Assembly (NCBI GenBank): GCA_030522415.1
Contig: CM060127.1
Span: forward strand, 5,952,707 to 6,016,706
Reading direction: 5' to 3'
DNA from: Channallabes apus
Taxonomy: Eukaryota > Chordata > Actinopteri > Siluriformes > Clariidae
DNA: 64,000 nucleotides
The stretch's first letter is position 1. The number at the start of each line of letters is the position of its first letter. Position numbers and translations under genes: made by a program. Shown piece by piece: positions 10,321-23,900 of this stretch. The notes under the pieces were generated by a model. That model saw only the letters and a program-made list of their open reading frames with translations, searched no databases and was not told where the DNA came from.

Positions 10321-11656
10321 CATCCTTTGTATTATGGAGACATGGCTCTCTCATGAAGTACCCGGTTGCGCCATTTCTTTCTCTCTTTTCCAATCAGAGT
10401 CTAAAGAAGTCTAAAGATGAAAGAGTGTGCTTCATGAACAACAACAAATGGTGTAACCCATTGTTCTACCTTACATATCTGAAAACCCAAATACACAATT
10501 TGTTGTCTAAAGCCTCCCCATTAATACACACTGGCAAGGCCTCTATATAAGCACATATATATATTTTCTAAATCATCATTGTCTTATGCTATCATGCCAG
10601 CACGTATCTGTGTCGCTTGATTTTGTTAGGAGTTAGGAGCTCTCTAGGAGGACTTGCCTCTGATTTGCCTGTCTGAACAAGGCTAGGTACCTTAACCAAG
10701 GTAGCCTTAGGATTCATTGCAGGTGCACAACATGGCTGACACAGAACCTTTTTTACAACAGACATATTTAAGCATAGTCACTTGATTACTAATTTCACAC
10801 AAAAGATCACAAGCACTCTGATAGTCTGGACGCTAATGTACTGTACACCAGTGTTGCGAGACTACAGTATTTCAAGCTGTGGTGGTTCTCTGACACTCTG
10901 ACACTAGTCACAATTTGTGATTCATGTGTCACCTATTATACTGACGTATCAATTTAAAACAATAGATCATTACAACTGTTAAGTTTTTATATGTTTGGCC
11001 AAATGACTGGTGGAATTTACATCTATTATACCAAAGGACATAAACAATTTTAACATGTCTTGGAGAAATCCTGGAAAACAAAAAGTGGATAGATGTGTGT
11101 CCGGGAATGAACCAGCGGCATTTACTCATGGGAGAGAGAGAGAGAGAGCACATTAATATTAGATCCAAGCGGAAGAGAGAAGCATGGGAAAGTAAACACA
11201 TTTTATATCTTTAATATCTTTAAATCTCTAACACCCCTATTATACATAGTGATTACCACAAACAACACACAAACAACTCCACCCACACACATCCACCCTC
11301 CTTCCCCCACACAAATAAACATTTCTGCAGAACTTCTAGTAATCTGTGCAAGTACTGACTTATTTCTGACCATCATAAAACAAAGAGATAGAAATCTGCA
11401 AATACAAAGGAAATGGTGAGCATGCTGAAAAGAGTAAAACGTTTTTAGTTCTAGACTTAGATATAACATTGAATAAGCATGCTTTTAATCCTGCATATAC
11501 AGTAGTGCTTTTAATCCAGGAAAATACAACTTCCCACTTTTTCCTATTTATTTACAGGGCAGTTTTACCTGCACCAACATGGCAGACACTTTGGCAGTGA
11601 CGTAACCATGGAGATTACACCATAATCCACAGTACGTAATTGATGGTCTTAGAGCA
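10321..11656. other. unannotated spacer
   Basis: Nothing recognisable was found. There is a short (GA)n at 11131-11148 and short frames without motifs. Confidence 0.5.
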
Positions 11657-12094
11657 CCAGGGCCCGGTTTCTCGAAAGCTTCTTATCTCTAAGTAGTTCT
11701 AAAGTTGTACCTTAACCTCTCTCTTAACGTTATGGCGCATTTCCCGTAACGTTCTTACGCTAAGTATCTCTTAGCTAAGTCACACATTCATAAGGTTGGT
11801 CTGGACCAACCTTAACTCATTCTTAGTGTAGTTTCAGCTCAAGACGCTAGTCGCCGCCACTGAGCAGCAGTCTTTATAAATCAGTGGTGTATGTAAGCAC
11901 ATTATGGCACCTTATCAAAGTCGTATTAATGATGGAATATACTGTAGACCTGTTTAAGAATTTTATTTTATTTGATATCAGAACTAATAGAGTGACTTTT
12001 AATTAGCCTATTTCATAATGTGACTAATGCATTAAAATTGGCAATCACTTTTAATATTAAACAGGTGGCAAACAATTTGAGAGTGATACACCAT

Positions 12095-12285
12095 ATTGTG
12101 TGAATGAGTGTGTGTTTGTGAGTATGTGTGTGTGCCCTGCGATGGATTGGCACCCTGTCCAGGGTGTACCCCGCCTTGTGCCCTACGTTTCCTGGGATAG
12201 GCTCCAGGCCCCCGCGACCCTGTATATAAGGATAAAGCGGTACAGAAAATGAATGAATGAATGAATGAATGAATGAATGAACAGC
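12095..12285 (+). repeat. SINE 3' half
   Basis: Long near-identity to the 3' half of the SINE at 15414-15797: gccctgcgatggattggcac, gggtgtaccccgcctt, ggataaagcggtacagaaaa, then (TGAA)n. It is truncated at the 5' side and lies inside the Harbinger-like element. Confidence 0.85.
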
Positions 12286-12399
12286 GTGTTGTTGTGTTAA
12301 ACTGAAGACGGCGCCATCTGCGGGGCCGCGTGGTTCATGTACATTTTTCCTTTAGACAAAACTTCAGCCCTTCAGGTTTTGTCTTCCAAGCCAACAGAT

Positions 12400-12600
12400 T
12401 CCCACTAAACATTGGACGTCAGATAGACGTGCAGATCATGTCTATATTGGGTCCGTCGGTCCATGACCAATTCTGGACATCTATTCGATGTCCAAACTAG
12501 GTCCACTATTTGGACGTCCAACCATGACCCAACTTGGACGTCATTTTGACGTTCAACATTTGACCTAATCTGGCTTATTTTTTTGGGACGTCTATGCCAG
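12400..12600. repeat. GACGTC-rich repeat block
   Basis: Many dispersed copies of ttggacgtc/gacgtccaa and ggtcc words occur over about 200 bases, with more at 13025-13070 on the far side of the (TA)n runs. It looks like the inside of a non-autonomous DNA element. The family is not recognised. Confidence 0.5.
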
Positions 12601-12863
12601 TGGCAGTAAATGTGTTTTACAAAATAGAGCCTATCAACATGATTATACATATGAATACAGATTATATATAAACAAACCAGATTGATTATCTGTATGACTA
12701 AACACCTTTCCCCAACAGGGTGAACACACAGCAACCCGCCGCAAAGCATGACGGTCGTCAGCCCACGCCACAATATTGTAATACAATATAAAATTTAAAA
12801 AATAAATATCTTGATTAAAGGCTTTAAATAAAATAAAAACTGTTAAAGGAAAACAGGAAAATG

Positions 12864-12865
<2 letters not shown>

Positions 12866-12925
<60 letters not shown>

Positions 12926-12944
12926 GTTTTTATATTAATTGTAT

Positions 12945-12997
<53 letters not shown>
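12866..12997. repeat. two (TA)n microsatellites
   Basis: (TA)n runs at 12866-12921 and 12948-12997 are separated by about 26 bases of AT-rich sequence. Confidence 0.97.
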
Positions 12998-12999
<2 letters not shown>

Positions 13000-13084
13000 C
13001 CTGGCGTTACAAAACAACCCCATCAATGGACGGAAATTGGACGTGGACAAAATGACATGGAAAAGACGTCACTACGATGTCACA

Positions 13085-13170
13085 TTGTGCAGTGGGTTAT
13101 GGAGCTTCTTGACCTGCTCAGACCTGCGCTTACCAGGCCAACGCATCGTACTTACACTCTACGTCCAGCT
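13085..13170 (+). pseudogene. Harbinger (HARBI1-like) transposase scrap
   Basis: One frame reads [20 protein letters not shown], which resembles the N-terminal region of HARBI1-type nucleases ([16 protein letters not shown]). It runs on for a few residues and then loses similarity. No DDE residues are present, so this is only a short remnant of an autonomous relative inside the 11657-14286 element. Confidence 0.5.
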
Positions 13171-13375
13171 GTTTCCTGCTTCGTGTTTAAAATATGTTTC
13201 ATTGATAACTTTATGGGCTTTTCTTTTGACACGTTTTATTTTTATGTAATTTGATTTAGTTAAATGAGAAAATAACCTTGGGAGTTTCAAACACTGCATC
13301 CATTTTCTGAGTGATTGTAATGCATAATACCCCTATTCACTTATGCGGTTTGACTCGCTGTGAGATGCGGTGTTA

Positions 13376-13737
13376 TACCCCTATCTCACCTGCGCGGTCT
13401 CGCGCAGTGGCCGTAAGTAGGGTTCTTCACAATTCACCCCGAGTTTTTGCACTGTGATTACGTTTCCATATTTCCGCGTGAAAAATTTAACGTTTAATTT
13501 TTTGCCGGTCCTCGCGGAAGCTTACAGATCTTGCAGAACTTCGCGGAATGTTAGCGGAACGTCGGCAGGAGCTCACGCCTCGAAGATCTGCAAGGTCCGC
13601 GAGCTTCCGCATGATAAACATGTTTAATCTTTTTGCGTGGAACGATGGAAACGTAATCACGGCACTAAAACTTGCGCTGAATCATGATGAACCGCACTTA
13701 AGGCCCCTGCACGAAACGTTTAGGTGAGATAGGGGTA
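13376..13737. mobile_element. 362-bp fold-back MITE with TTA target duplication
   Basis: The terminal inverted repeat tacccctatctcacct at 13376-13391 pairs exactly with aggtgagataggggta at 13722-13737. TTA flanks both sides (13373-13375 and 13738-13740), the three-base target typical of PIF/Harbinger. The interior is also largely palindromic: gtgattacgtttcca on the left faces tggaaacgtaatcac on the right, and ttcttcacaattc faces gaatcatgatgaa. The whole element could form a long imperfect hairpin. It has no coding capacity. Confidence 0.85.
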
Positions 13738-14286
13738 TTAAACCTCCACTCTGTCAACTCATCGTATTCATTCCATAAGTGCGCTATACAACGCCAACAA
13801 CTGACATACTTCACATTGTTTCTGAAGCTGGCGAAGAGTGTTATCAGCTGTTTGTCCATCAACTATGATTGTATACCTGGTTCGTTTCACCGCCACAGCT
13901 TACATGAAAATATTAGCGACAGCTTGGTGATTTCATTTATATATTTGTCGATTATGGCATGTTATTGATAAGTTAACCCATGTCGAAATAAACGCTATTA
14001 AAAGAATTTAGTGCAATGTTTAATTTGCATAGAAAGTGCCGTCTTTCTTAACGCTGTAATGCAAAAGGAGTCAAAAATCGATTCCTGAGCCACCGATGTC
14101 CGCTAATTCAGGACCTTCACTGTAGACAGCGCCTTGTAACGTCGGACGTAAGAGGCAGCGACTTAAGAAGACTCCTAAGAGACAGTTCGAGAAATACACT
14201 TAGAAAAGTTATCACTTAACGTAAGATATATCTTAAGAGTCTTCTTAGCTAGCGAATAGTGTGCTTATCGAGAAACAGGCCCCTGG

Positions 14287-15413
14287 ACAGGAGCAAAAAA
14301 TTACATCAATCCTAGTTTACAGAACTTTTGATAGTAATTTTGATAGGTCATTGTGATAGGTTAATGCAGCAAAGCGATTGACGGTTAGCTGGGCAATGGA
14401 TCTTGTCCACTTTGTCTCTGGGCTGTTGATTCTTCCGACTCATTTTCCAAGAATCTTGAACAGGTACACTTGTTAAGACTTGATGTAGTGACGTGACGAG
14501 AGGTGATCTAGGTTAATAGCTAACATACTGAGTTGTGCTCTTATGCATTTGGTTGTTTGTTTCACACCAATAACAATCTTATTTTTTACAAGTTTATACA
14601 TTTTAAAATGTCTTTTAGCTTTTTGTATTCTGTATGTCTGCATTATGTGCATGTTTAACCAATAAAACCTAAGCGGCACCAATATGTGCCAGCAACATAG
14701 CACAGGTTAATGATGATTAGAAAAAAAGTTATAATTACTTTTATAAATGTTACATTTTACAACTGTGACAGTTTGCCACTAGAGGGCAATGTTTCATTCA
14801 CATGCTGCAGCGCACGAACGCGCGTGCACACACAAACTCTTCCCCCAGAGCCCTTGGTAAACATCTAATCACCGTCCGTATGCAAATGAGTCAAGACATA
14901 GCCTAATGTAGTGTCGTGTCGGAGTTCAGCGGTCACGGAGTGGAAGACTGAAGAAGAAGCTGCAGCGTTTTTTCAGTTACAACAAGCACAGCGATGAGTC
15001 AATGTCCGCTGAATTTGACAGACTGAAGACAAATGACCGTACAGACCCCTACGTAAAGCCCCGCCCCACACTGTAGTTCATGGATGAATTTGTGAAAGTT
15101 TTTCCAAACAAGGAGACTGTTGTTGTAGGGTGGATTGGAGAGAAGAGAGCTGTTCATTTACAGAACAAAGAAAAAAAAAAAATTATATATATATAAATCT
15201 GTTCTATAGCCCATCTGTTTTAGCTTAGTTTTTTTTTTTATTATTCATAAGACAATCTTTCAGTTTTGTAAATATTCTAGTTATAGTGTGTTACGTCTTA
15301 CTTTAGGTTAAACGTTTTTGAGAATTTGACCATCAAGCTTAGATAAATGTTATGTCGTTGATAAAATCTGGATTAAGGATATTTTATTTTATTTATTAAA
15401 TAAATTTTTTTTT
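14287..15413. other. unannotated spacer with one octamer motif
   Basis: No gene or classifiable repeat was seen. A perfect ATGCAAAT octamer (POU-factor word) occurs at 14880-14887 next to moderately GC-rich sequence at 14800-15070. Its function is unknown and it may be chance. Confidence 0.45.
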
Positions 15414-15797
15414 GGGCGGCACGGTGGTGTAGTGGTTAGCGCTGTCGCCTTGCACCTCCAGGGTCTGGGTTCGATTCCCCGGCCAGGCTCGATTCCCGTC
15501 TCTGTGTGCATGGAGTTTGCATGTTCTCCCCGTGCTTGGTGGGTTTCCTCCGGGTACTCCGGTTTCCTCCCACAGTCCAAAGATATGCAGGTTAGGCTAA
15601 TTGGCGTTCCCAAATTGCCCGTAGTGTGTGAATGGATGGGTGAATGCGTGTGTGTGTGTGTGTGCCCTGCGATGGATTGGCACCCTGTCCAGGGTGTACC
15701 CCGCCTAGTGCCCGAAAGACTCCTGGGATAGGCTCCAGGCCCCCCGCGACCCTGAACACAGGATAAAGCGGTATAGAAGATGAATGAATGAATGAAT
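15414..15797 (+). repeat. complete tRNA-derived SINE
   Basis: It starts with gggcggcacggtggtgtag. The polymerase III A box is tggtgtagtgg at 15425-15435 and the B box is gttcgattc at 15469-15477, as in a tRNA head. A conserved body follows (ggagtttgcatgttctcccc, cctcccacagtcc, ggataggctcc) and a (TGAA)n tail that suggests mobilisation by an L2-type LINE. Partial copies lie at 1-40, 247-345 and 12095-12285. It is not a functional tRNA gene. Confidence 0.92.
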
Positions 15798-15974
15798 TTT
15801 TATTTTTTAGTTTCCCCCCTGAGGGATTGCCACCTTATTGTGGTCAGGGGGTTTGCGTGCCTCAACGCAATTCAGCAAGAACAATACTGTTACTAAGCAC
15901 AGGGAATAAACAGTGATCATGATGCCACCTTCACATTTCTGACTGCCCCCCGCCCCCCCAACATGTTTGTGTTT

Positions 15975-17425
15975 GTGGAGCTGATTCAGTCTTGTGAATT
16001 GTTTTGTTTCAAGGTTTTTGTAAGTACTGTACTTTTTGGTTTGTCTCTAGTGTTGGTGTAGCCCCTTGTACAGTATGTTTAGCTTCCTGCATGTTTAGGA
16101 CACTGTACTGTATGTTTACCTTCCTGTGTATTTAGGTCCCTGTGTTTTGATATCCCTGTGTTTTGGTATGCAGAGGTGGAAAGTAACGAATTACATTTAC
16201 TCGCGTTTTTTTTGTGTATTTCTACTTTTTAAAGTAGTTTTTAAAATCTGTAATTTTACTTTTACTTAAGTAAGTTTGGTTTGAAGTTTTGTAATTCGCT
16301 ACATTTTAAATCATATTCACTACTGAGTAAAAAATAAATGAATGAAAATGCTCAAATAATACAAATATTATGCTTTGTATAAATGCTTCATTGCGCTCGC
16401 GTGTGTGTATCATGTCCTGGTCACGCGCCGCTCCTGACTCCACTCCAGGTTTTCTGACTGTCCCCACATCGGCATCTTCCTTACCTTCCACACGGCCGCT
16501 TCCGCCCTGAGAGTGACGTCATCGACTAGCGTGACCATATATAAACCGGAGAGAGACGCAGGAAAGAGGAAAGATTGTGATTTTGGTTTTGTATTCCGGT
16601 TTTGACTTTTTGCCTCCCATTGACTTTGATTATTGCTTTGTCCCTTTGGTTTGGTTGGTCTTTGAATATATTTGTGGATACTTTCACTGTTTTTGGTTTA
16701 GGGAGTCCGGGAAGGTACCTGTATTTTTGTTTGTTTTTTTGCAGGTAAATACCATTTTGTTTATTATTTTGGCCTGGGTCCACCCTGAATCTGATCCTCC
16801 TCCTTACTTTTACATGTTATAATGGTAGCTTACTTGTCCTTAAGTAAAATTTCACTGAAGTAACAGTACTTTTTACTCTTTCCACCTCTGCCGGTATGTT
16901 TAGTTATTTGTCTGTCTAGCCATGTGAGAGCTTAGCTGCTAGCAGGTTTAGCTGTTAGCGGAGCTTGCCTCTAGTAGGAATTAGCCTCATGTGTGCTTAG
17001 CCTTTTGTGTGTCTGTCTTCCCTAGTAGGTTTAGGTACTAACCCCCTTAGACACTAACATTGGTAGATACTAACCCGGTTAGATCAACCTCCATCGTAAC
17101 AATATCCAATGTAGCTACAGTACTAACCCAACTAACTACTAACCCGTTCAGTCATGCTCTCTCCCGCCTCTAGTCCCGTCATGCCTTGCCTCTAGTCCCA
17201 TCCTGTCACCAGTCTCGTCCCGTCTTGTATTATTTCAGTTCCAGGTCCTAGCCTTTTGTCTTACTCCTAGCCTTTTGTCTTGCTCAGAGCCCTTGTGAAG
17301 CTAGAGAGCCTATGTATGTTATGTAAAGCTAAAGGAGACTATGTCTGTTCAGTAAGGTTAAATAAAAGACTCTGTTTAACATCATTACCTCTGCGCCTAT
17401 GCCTGCTTTTTAAGCCCACGGCAGC
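15975..17425 (+). other. possible old LTR-like sequence split by a hAT MITE
   Basis: The two sides of the hAT MITE at 16171-16890 look like one repetitive, pyrimidine-rich sequence (cctgtgtttt, tttagcttcctg, gccttttgtctt repeats) with a polyadenylation-type AATAAA at 17361-17366 followed by cattacctctgcgcc. This resembles the end of a fish LTR, but no partner LTR, primer site or coding region is visible. Confidence 0.25.
16171..16890. mobile_element. Tol2-like non-autonomous hAT element
   Basis: The left end is cagaggtggaaagtaac and the right end is the inverted ctttccacctctg. Subterminal regions are full of acttaagtaa/agtacttt words, as in the medaka Tol2 ends. An eight-base duplication flanks it with two mismatches: ttggtatg at 16163-16170 and ccggtatg at 16891-16898. 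At 720 bp it has no transposase and would need one in trans. Confidence 0.85.
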
Positions 17426-18485
17426 ATCAGTCAGTATACCACCTAGTACGTGAGGACCACTACCAGAATCTGTATAAAGTAAATGTAGAACTCTCAAAAT
17501 GAGCATATTATTTTTTGGTCATAGAAACAACCAAAAATAACCATAGAAACATGTGATCATGTGTATTTGATTGTGTTAATTTGAAATAAACTAAAATTCA
17601 GTTCATCGTATTGCCTATTTTGTCCTTAAAAAAGGATGTCACTCTATGCCCAGGCCTCCTTTCCATCAGCTTTAGCAACTTAATTTTGCGTTTATCATTT
17701 TTTTCTTTTGCCTGTGTGAAAAACAGCGCATCCCAGATAGCACAACTTTATTGTCCCAACATCTGCAAAATTTTGGCAACCTTTTGTCAGTGCTCCGACG
17801 TCGGCCCAACGTTGGGCCAATGGCAGTGCATTTGTTGGGCCTATGTTGGCATCAGTGGTTGGTCCAACATCAATTTGTCTGTTGGCATATTGGTGGGGCT
17901 AAAGATAGGCTGGCCCAATGTTAGTCGAGTAAATAATGGCAAGGTTGAAAATTGGAAATCGGAAGTTAAATTATATTGCTCTAGCTTTGTGCAGCAGGCT
18001 CTTTCAATGATGCTATCACCTTAGGAGCTCATATGAGGGTTGGTTACCAATCTAGTACATAAATAACATTGAAAGAACTGTATATCTAACTCAGCAACTT
18101 AGTTAGATAATTTTCTAAATAAATCTTAATTTCATTGTGCTTTGTGCTCAACTATGAACACTGTCAAACAGGTCACAGATGGCACTTATCGCTAAGGACG
18201 CCATAGAAGCCGAGCTAAACACAAGTTAAGGTTTTGTGCCTCTTTGCTCCTAAATACAGGTGGGTTAATATTCCTCCCAGTTATATGTAAATACTAGTGA
18301 TGGTGAGATAAAGTCTCATTTAGGTGCCTTTAGTTGCCTTACTGCAACTGCAATCGTGTTTTGTTTAAAAAATACCTTGTTTTGTGCCCATAACTACCAT
18401 CTCTGAATGTTTAAATGAAATATAAGCCATACACCAATGATGACAGGTAAACAAGTCTGTACAGATTACTGCATGTTTTTCAGTA
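17426..18485. other. spacer with a ttgggcc-rich repeat
   Basis: At 17740-17930 many ttggcccaacgttgg-type words cluster after a cccagatagc start, a pattern common in fish non-autonomous DNA repeats. The family is not recognised. The rest of the interval shows nothing. Confidence 0.45.
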
Positions 18486-20103
<1,618 letters not shown>

Positions 20104-20640
20104 TATTTTGCACACATTGATAATCACTACACTACATTCCAATACGGGTATATATACAGTATAAGGTGTCTCTTCCTTATCCATAAACTCAATAATGCTG
20201 AAAGTTATTCAGTATTCTAATCATAATATTGACTTTCGTAAAGCATATGCAGTGTCACCCCTCTTTGTCCAGCCATGTCTAAAACAATCAGGCAAATTAT
20301 TAATATAACTCAAGTAACATATTTTAAATAAATTTACTTAAAACATTTTATCTTATTATTATCCAATGAAAATGTATTTATTTAATCATTATTATTATTT
20401 TTTTTACTTTTCTGCAGAAAACACATGTCTACTAGACAGTCATGTTATTAACATCGACTTCAGTTGTCTTTTAAATCCTTTAAAATACTATTTATGACTT
20501 TAGAGCTTGTACTTAGTACTTCTACTTTCAGGTAAAAAAATTTTTTTTAAGTATTTCAATTTGTAGTTGAGTAAATTTTTAGAAGAATTTGTACTTTTAC
20601 TTGAGTACTAAGTTTGTGTATTTCTGCAACCTCTGCAGCT
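20104..20640. other. spacer with a hAT end remnant
   Basis: Bases about 20500-20637 have tacttttacttgagtact words ending in acctctg, like the right end of the Tol2-like element at 16171-16890. No left end was found. Otherwise nothing. Confidence 0.4.
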
Positions 20641-20765
20641 AATGCAAACTTTTTGCTGAAGCAGCTGAAAAAAAAGATGAAATTGTAGTATTGTTCCCCA
20701 CACTAACCAACCAAATATGGATAAAACATGATACACTCCACACACATGTTTAAGAGATTGAACAC

Positions 20766-20799
20766 TTTATTGATGTTCATTGATGCCAAAGTGTTTATT
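20766..20799 (-). terminator. keratin polyadenylation signals
   Basis: Two AATAAA hexamers occur on the minus strand at 20794-20799 and 20766-20771, both in an atcaataaa context, downstream of the keratin stop codon. Confidence 0.65.
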
Positions 20800-20854
20800 G
20801 ATGCCAGTTCCCACTTTTGTAGTTTTCCTGGAGCCAGAGGCAGAGACAGAGCCA
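20767..20854 (-). CDS. possible alternative last keratin exon
   Basis: If the donor gtaagt at 20984-20989 is used, exon 7 ends at 20990 and joins the acceptor gtgtgtgcag just above 20854. The frame then continues with GSVSASGSRKTTKVGTG and stops with TAA at 20767-20769, giving about 488 residues. If instead the downstream donor at 20944-20945 (ggaag|gtaaga) is used, this exon is 3' untranslated. Transcript data are needed to choose. Confidence 0.45.
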
Positions 20855-20985
20855 CTGCACACACAATCATAAAATATATTAAACATAACATATTTTACAT
20901 CCAACACACAATTGCAGTGCAATCTGGGTAAGCTTGAGATCTTACCTTCCGACAGCCTTCGGCATCTTCTCAATTGAGAAGATAC

Positions 20986-23900
20986 TTACTTTTTGACAGT
21001 TTTGGTCTCAGAACTGGAGGAGCTGACTACTTTACCATCCTTAATCTCCTCTGTGACAATCACAATCCTCTGATTAGTGACACTAGAGCTACCGCTACCA
21101 CCAGAGGAGATTTTCATGCTAGAAGAGTAAATGAAGAGACGGAGTGCAAAGTTTAAGAGAAAAAACATCTAAATGCTCCTGCAATCTACTTTACTTCTTC
21201 TTCTGAAATGCTCACCTGCTGCTGCCGGACGCTTCTCCGTCCATCAGTCTCCTGTACTCTTCGATCTCCGCCTCCAGTCTGGTCTTGATGTCCAGCAGTA
21301 CCTGGTATTCCTGGGACTGACGCTCGAGATCAGCGCGAAGCTGCATCAGCTGCTCCTCCATATTCATTACCTGCTGCTGGAAACCTGCTAGCATGGCTGC
21401 ATAGCGTGCCTGTGTATCTGCTAGCGTCTGTTCGAGAGAAGCTTTCTGCAAAGAAGAATGTTGCGTTTAATAAATGAGAAGAAAATAAAGCTGGGAGTAA
21501 TAATTTTCTAACCCTGATTAGCATTTCTAACTAGTTTGAAATTGCAACTAATAATTGCTTGTTTTGTTTGGCATCACTAATATCGTTGGCTATTTGCAAT
21601 ATGACTAATACTTATTAGAACTGCTTCAGAAATGCTTAACTTTGCTACACTATTTGTTTAGCATTTATTTGCTATTTTTTGTTTAATAAATAACAGTTTT
21701 ACAGTAGAGGTGCTAGCTATGACCTTTTACATGAATGTCAGTGTTAGTAGTTAATGTCTAATTTGATACATGTACATGTACAGCTAATGTGGACTATGTT
21801 TGTTTAGCATTGTTAATAATGCTAGATAAATTGTAGTATATTCAATAGTTGACAGTTTTATGTAGAATTGCTTCCATTTGAGTTTTCTCTGCTTAGCATA
21901 GTTTGTTTTGCATAATACTAAAGATGCCTTAGCTTTAGCAGCGCTACATTTAATTTATAACTTTTAATAAATTTTGTCATATTAGTGGTCCTTGTAATCT
22001 TGTTTTTTTTATCATGGATATAGCAGTAATATGAGCTATCAATGTTTAACGCTGCTTAGCTTCTGTGCCGTATGACCAATATTAACTTTTTTAAAGATGA
22101 GTGAATTTGCTAGCTAGAGTAGTTTTGCAATACTACTATCTACTTTTAGCATTGCTACAGAAGTTCTGCTAACTGATGTGTAGAATATGAATGTAGAAAT
22201 GTTGCTCCTCACCATGCTGAGTTGTGACTGTAGCTCAATCTCCAGCCCCTGCAGTGTGCGTTTCAACTCTGTCAGCTCCGTTTTGCTGGTCTGAATTGTT
22301 TCTGTGCTTGCGGCGACCTCTTTGTTTAGCGACTCACACTGGGAGATAAAACAATCAACATCCAGTATTTATTTATTAATTTATTTATTTATTTTACATC
22401 AAGACACCTCTAAAGTTAAATGCATTTTTTTACCTTGGTATTGAACCAAGCATCAAGTTCTTTGCGGCCTTTAGCGGCAAGGGCTTCATAGTGCTCACGC
22501 ATGTCCTCCATGATTTTGCTCAGATCTTCTTGTGGTTTGGCATCAACTTCGACATGGACTTGACCGCTCATCTGAGTCCGTGCTGCAGCAAGGTCCTAAG
22601 AAAAAAACAAGGATTATGGTGAGGTATGAGGCAGCAAAATCAACACACGAAATTTTATCATTTAGATTGCTATGGCTGTGTGTAAGCTACTGTACATGAT
22701 TTCACTTCTAAAGTAAGGGCAAAGGAGATCAATAATAGTGGCCAACAGGTTAAGCTAGGTACAGAGAACAGAAAAAGTTATATAACTATGTCGCTTTATT
22801 TCACACCTCCTCGTGGTTCTTCTTGAGGAAGATCAGCTCTTCCTTCAGACCCTCAATCTGCATCTCCAGGTCTGATCTGGCCAACGTCAACTCGTCCAGG
22901 ACTCTCCTCAGCCCAGCGATGTCAGCTTCCACTGACTGCCTCATAGCCAGCTCATTCTCATACCTGAAACAATGAAAAATAAGTAATAACTCATATATAC
23001 TACCAATAAACTCAGAGTAAGTTAGCAAAACTGAGTTCAATATCATTAACTTTGGAATTACTAATTAGGCCAAGTTACTCAGGGTGATCGAGATGCCTTC
23101 TGTAATTACACAAATTACTCTCATTATACTGAAATATGGATTAATTATGTAATTATTTCATTATTTTAAGCAATTTTATAAAAGGATGCATACTTGACTC
23201 TGAAGTCATCAGCAGCAAGCTTGGCATTGTCGATGTTGAGGTAAATGCCTCCATTGACGAGGATGGCTTCCTGGATCTACAGGATGAAAACAAGTGATAA
23301 ACAGATTTATAAATGGCTGAATATGGCTTAATAAAATTAAACAGAAAGTTGTGAAGAGGAAGACTGGACCTCAGGTGTAATTTCAAGTATAGCCATGGGG
23401 TAAGGTGTGTGTGCTCTTTTGTCATTATGAATGGTGGGTGTAGTCCTGTGTGTGTGTGTGTGTGTGTGAGTGTATGCATGCCGCAGGGTGTTCCATTTGC
23501 TGATACAACAGTGAAAGTGTGTTTCTGCCACTCCTGTACTTATCTGTGCCATAAAACATAGACAATTATTATTATTATTATTATAATTATTATATTATTA
23601 ATAATAATGGGTGATTTATTTATCTTGCAATGGTGAATGCCACACTCTTAAGCCCCTTTGCCTTGACGCCTTTTTAAACAGTAACGTGTTGAGAGGGGTC
23701 AGTGATGAACTAATCTGGTAAGATGAGAATGGAGTGCTACTTTGGTAAAGTAAAGAAAGTAGTGTGTGAGTGGACCTCTACCACAGTGAACAAGTGAATA
23801 GTGTGAGTAGGCCCTACCTTGCCCTGAAGATCACTGATGGTGGCAAAGTATGCAGAGTAGTCTCTGGCCTGTGGTGAGGTCTTGCCCTCGAGGAACTGGC

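Larger units (their letters stand above)
11657..14286. mobile_element. Harbinger-like DNA element, composite
   Basis: The ends form inverted repeats: ccagggcccggtttctcga at 11657-11675 and tcgagaaacaggcccctgg at 14268-14286, which pair with two mismatches. Sequence next to both ends also shares gcttcttat/cttcttagc-type words. Inside are a SINE fragment (12095-12285), a GACGTC-rich block, (TA)n runs, a short remnant resembling HARBI1-type transposase (13085-13170) and a complete fold-back MITE (13376-13737). No clean target duplication is visible. The Harbinger label rests on the transposase scrap. Confidence 0.55.

Noticed and set aside
12643..13050. 135-codon minus-strand frame
   Set aside because: Mostly Ile-Tyr repeats from (TA)n runs.
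14473..14703. 76-codon minus frame as a possible small gene
   Set aside because: No motif, no splice or promoter context, and composition typical of AT-rich spacer.
15414..15500. tRNA gene
   Set aside because: The A and B boxes are present but the downstream body and (TGAA)n tail show it is a SINE head; no cloverleaf is kept.
16306..16822. Frames of 61-85 codons on both strands
   Set aside because: They lie inside the Tol2-like non-autonomous element and match no transposase block.
23153..23552. Minus-strand frames of 108 and 71 codons in the keratin gene
   Set aside because: They read through intron 2 and exon 2 in the wrong frame and a (TG)n run; only 23194-23276 is coding.
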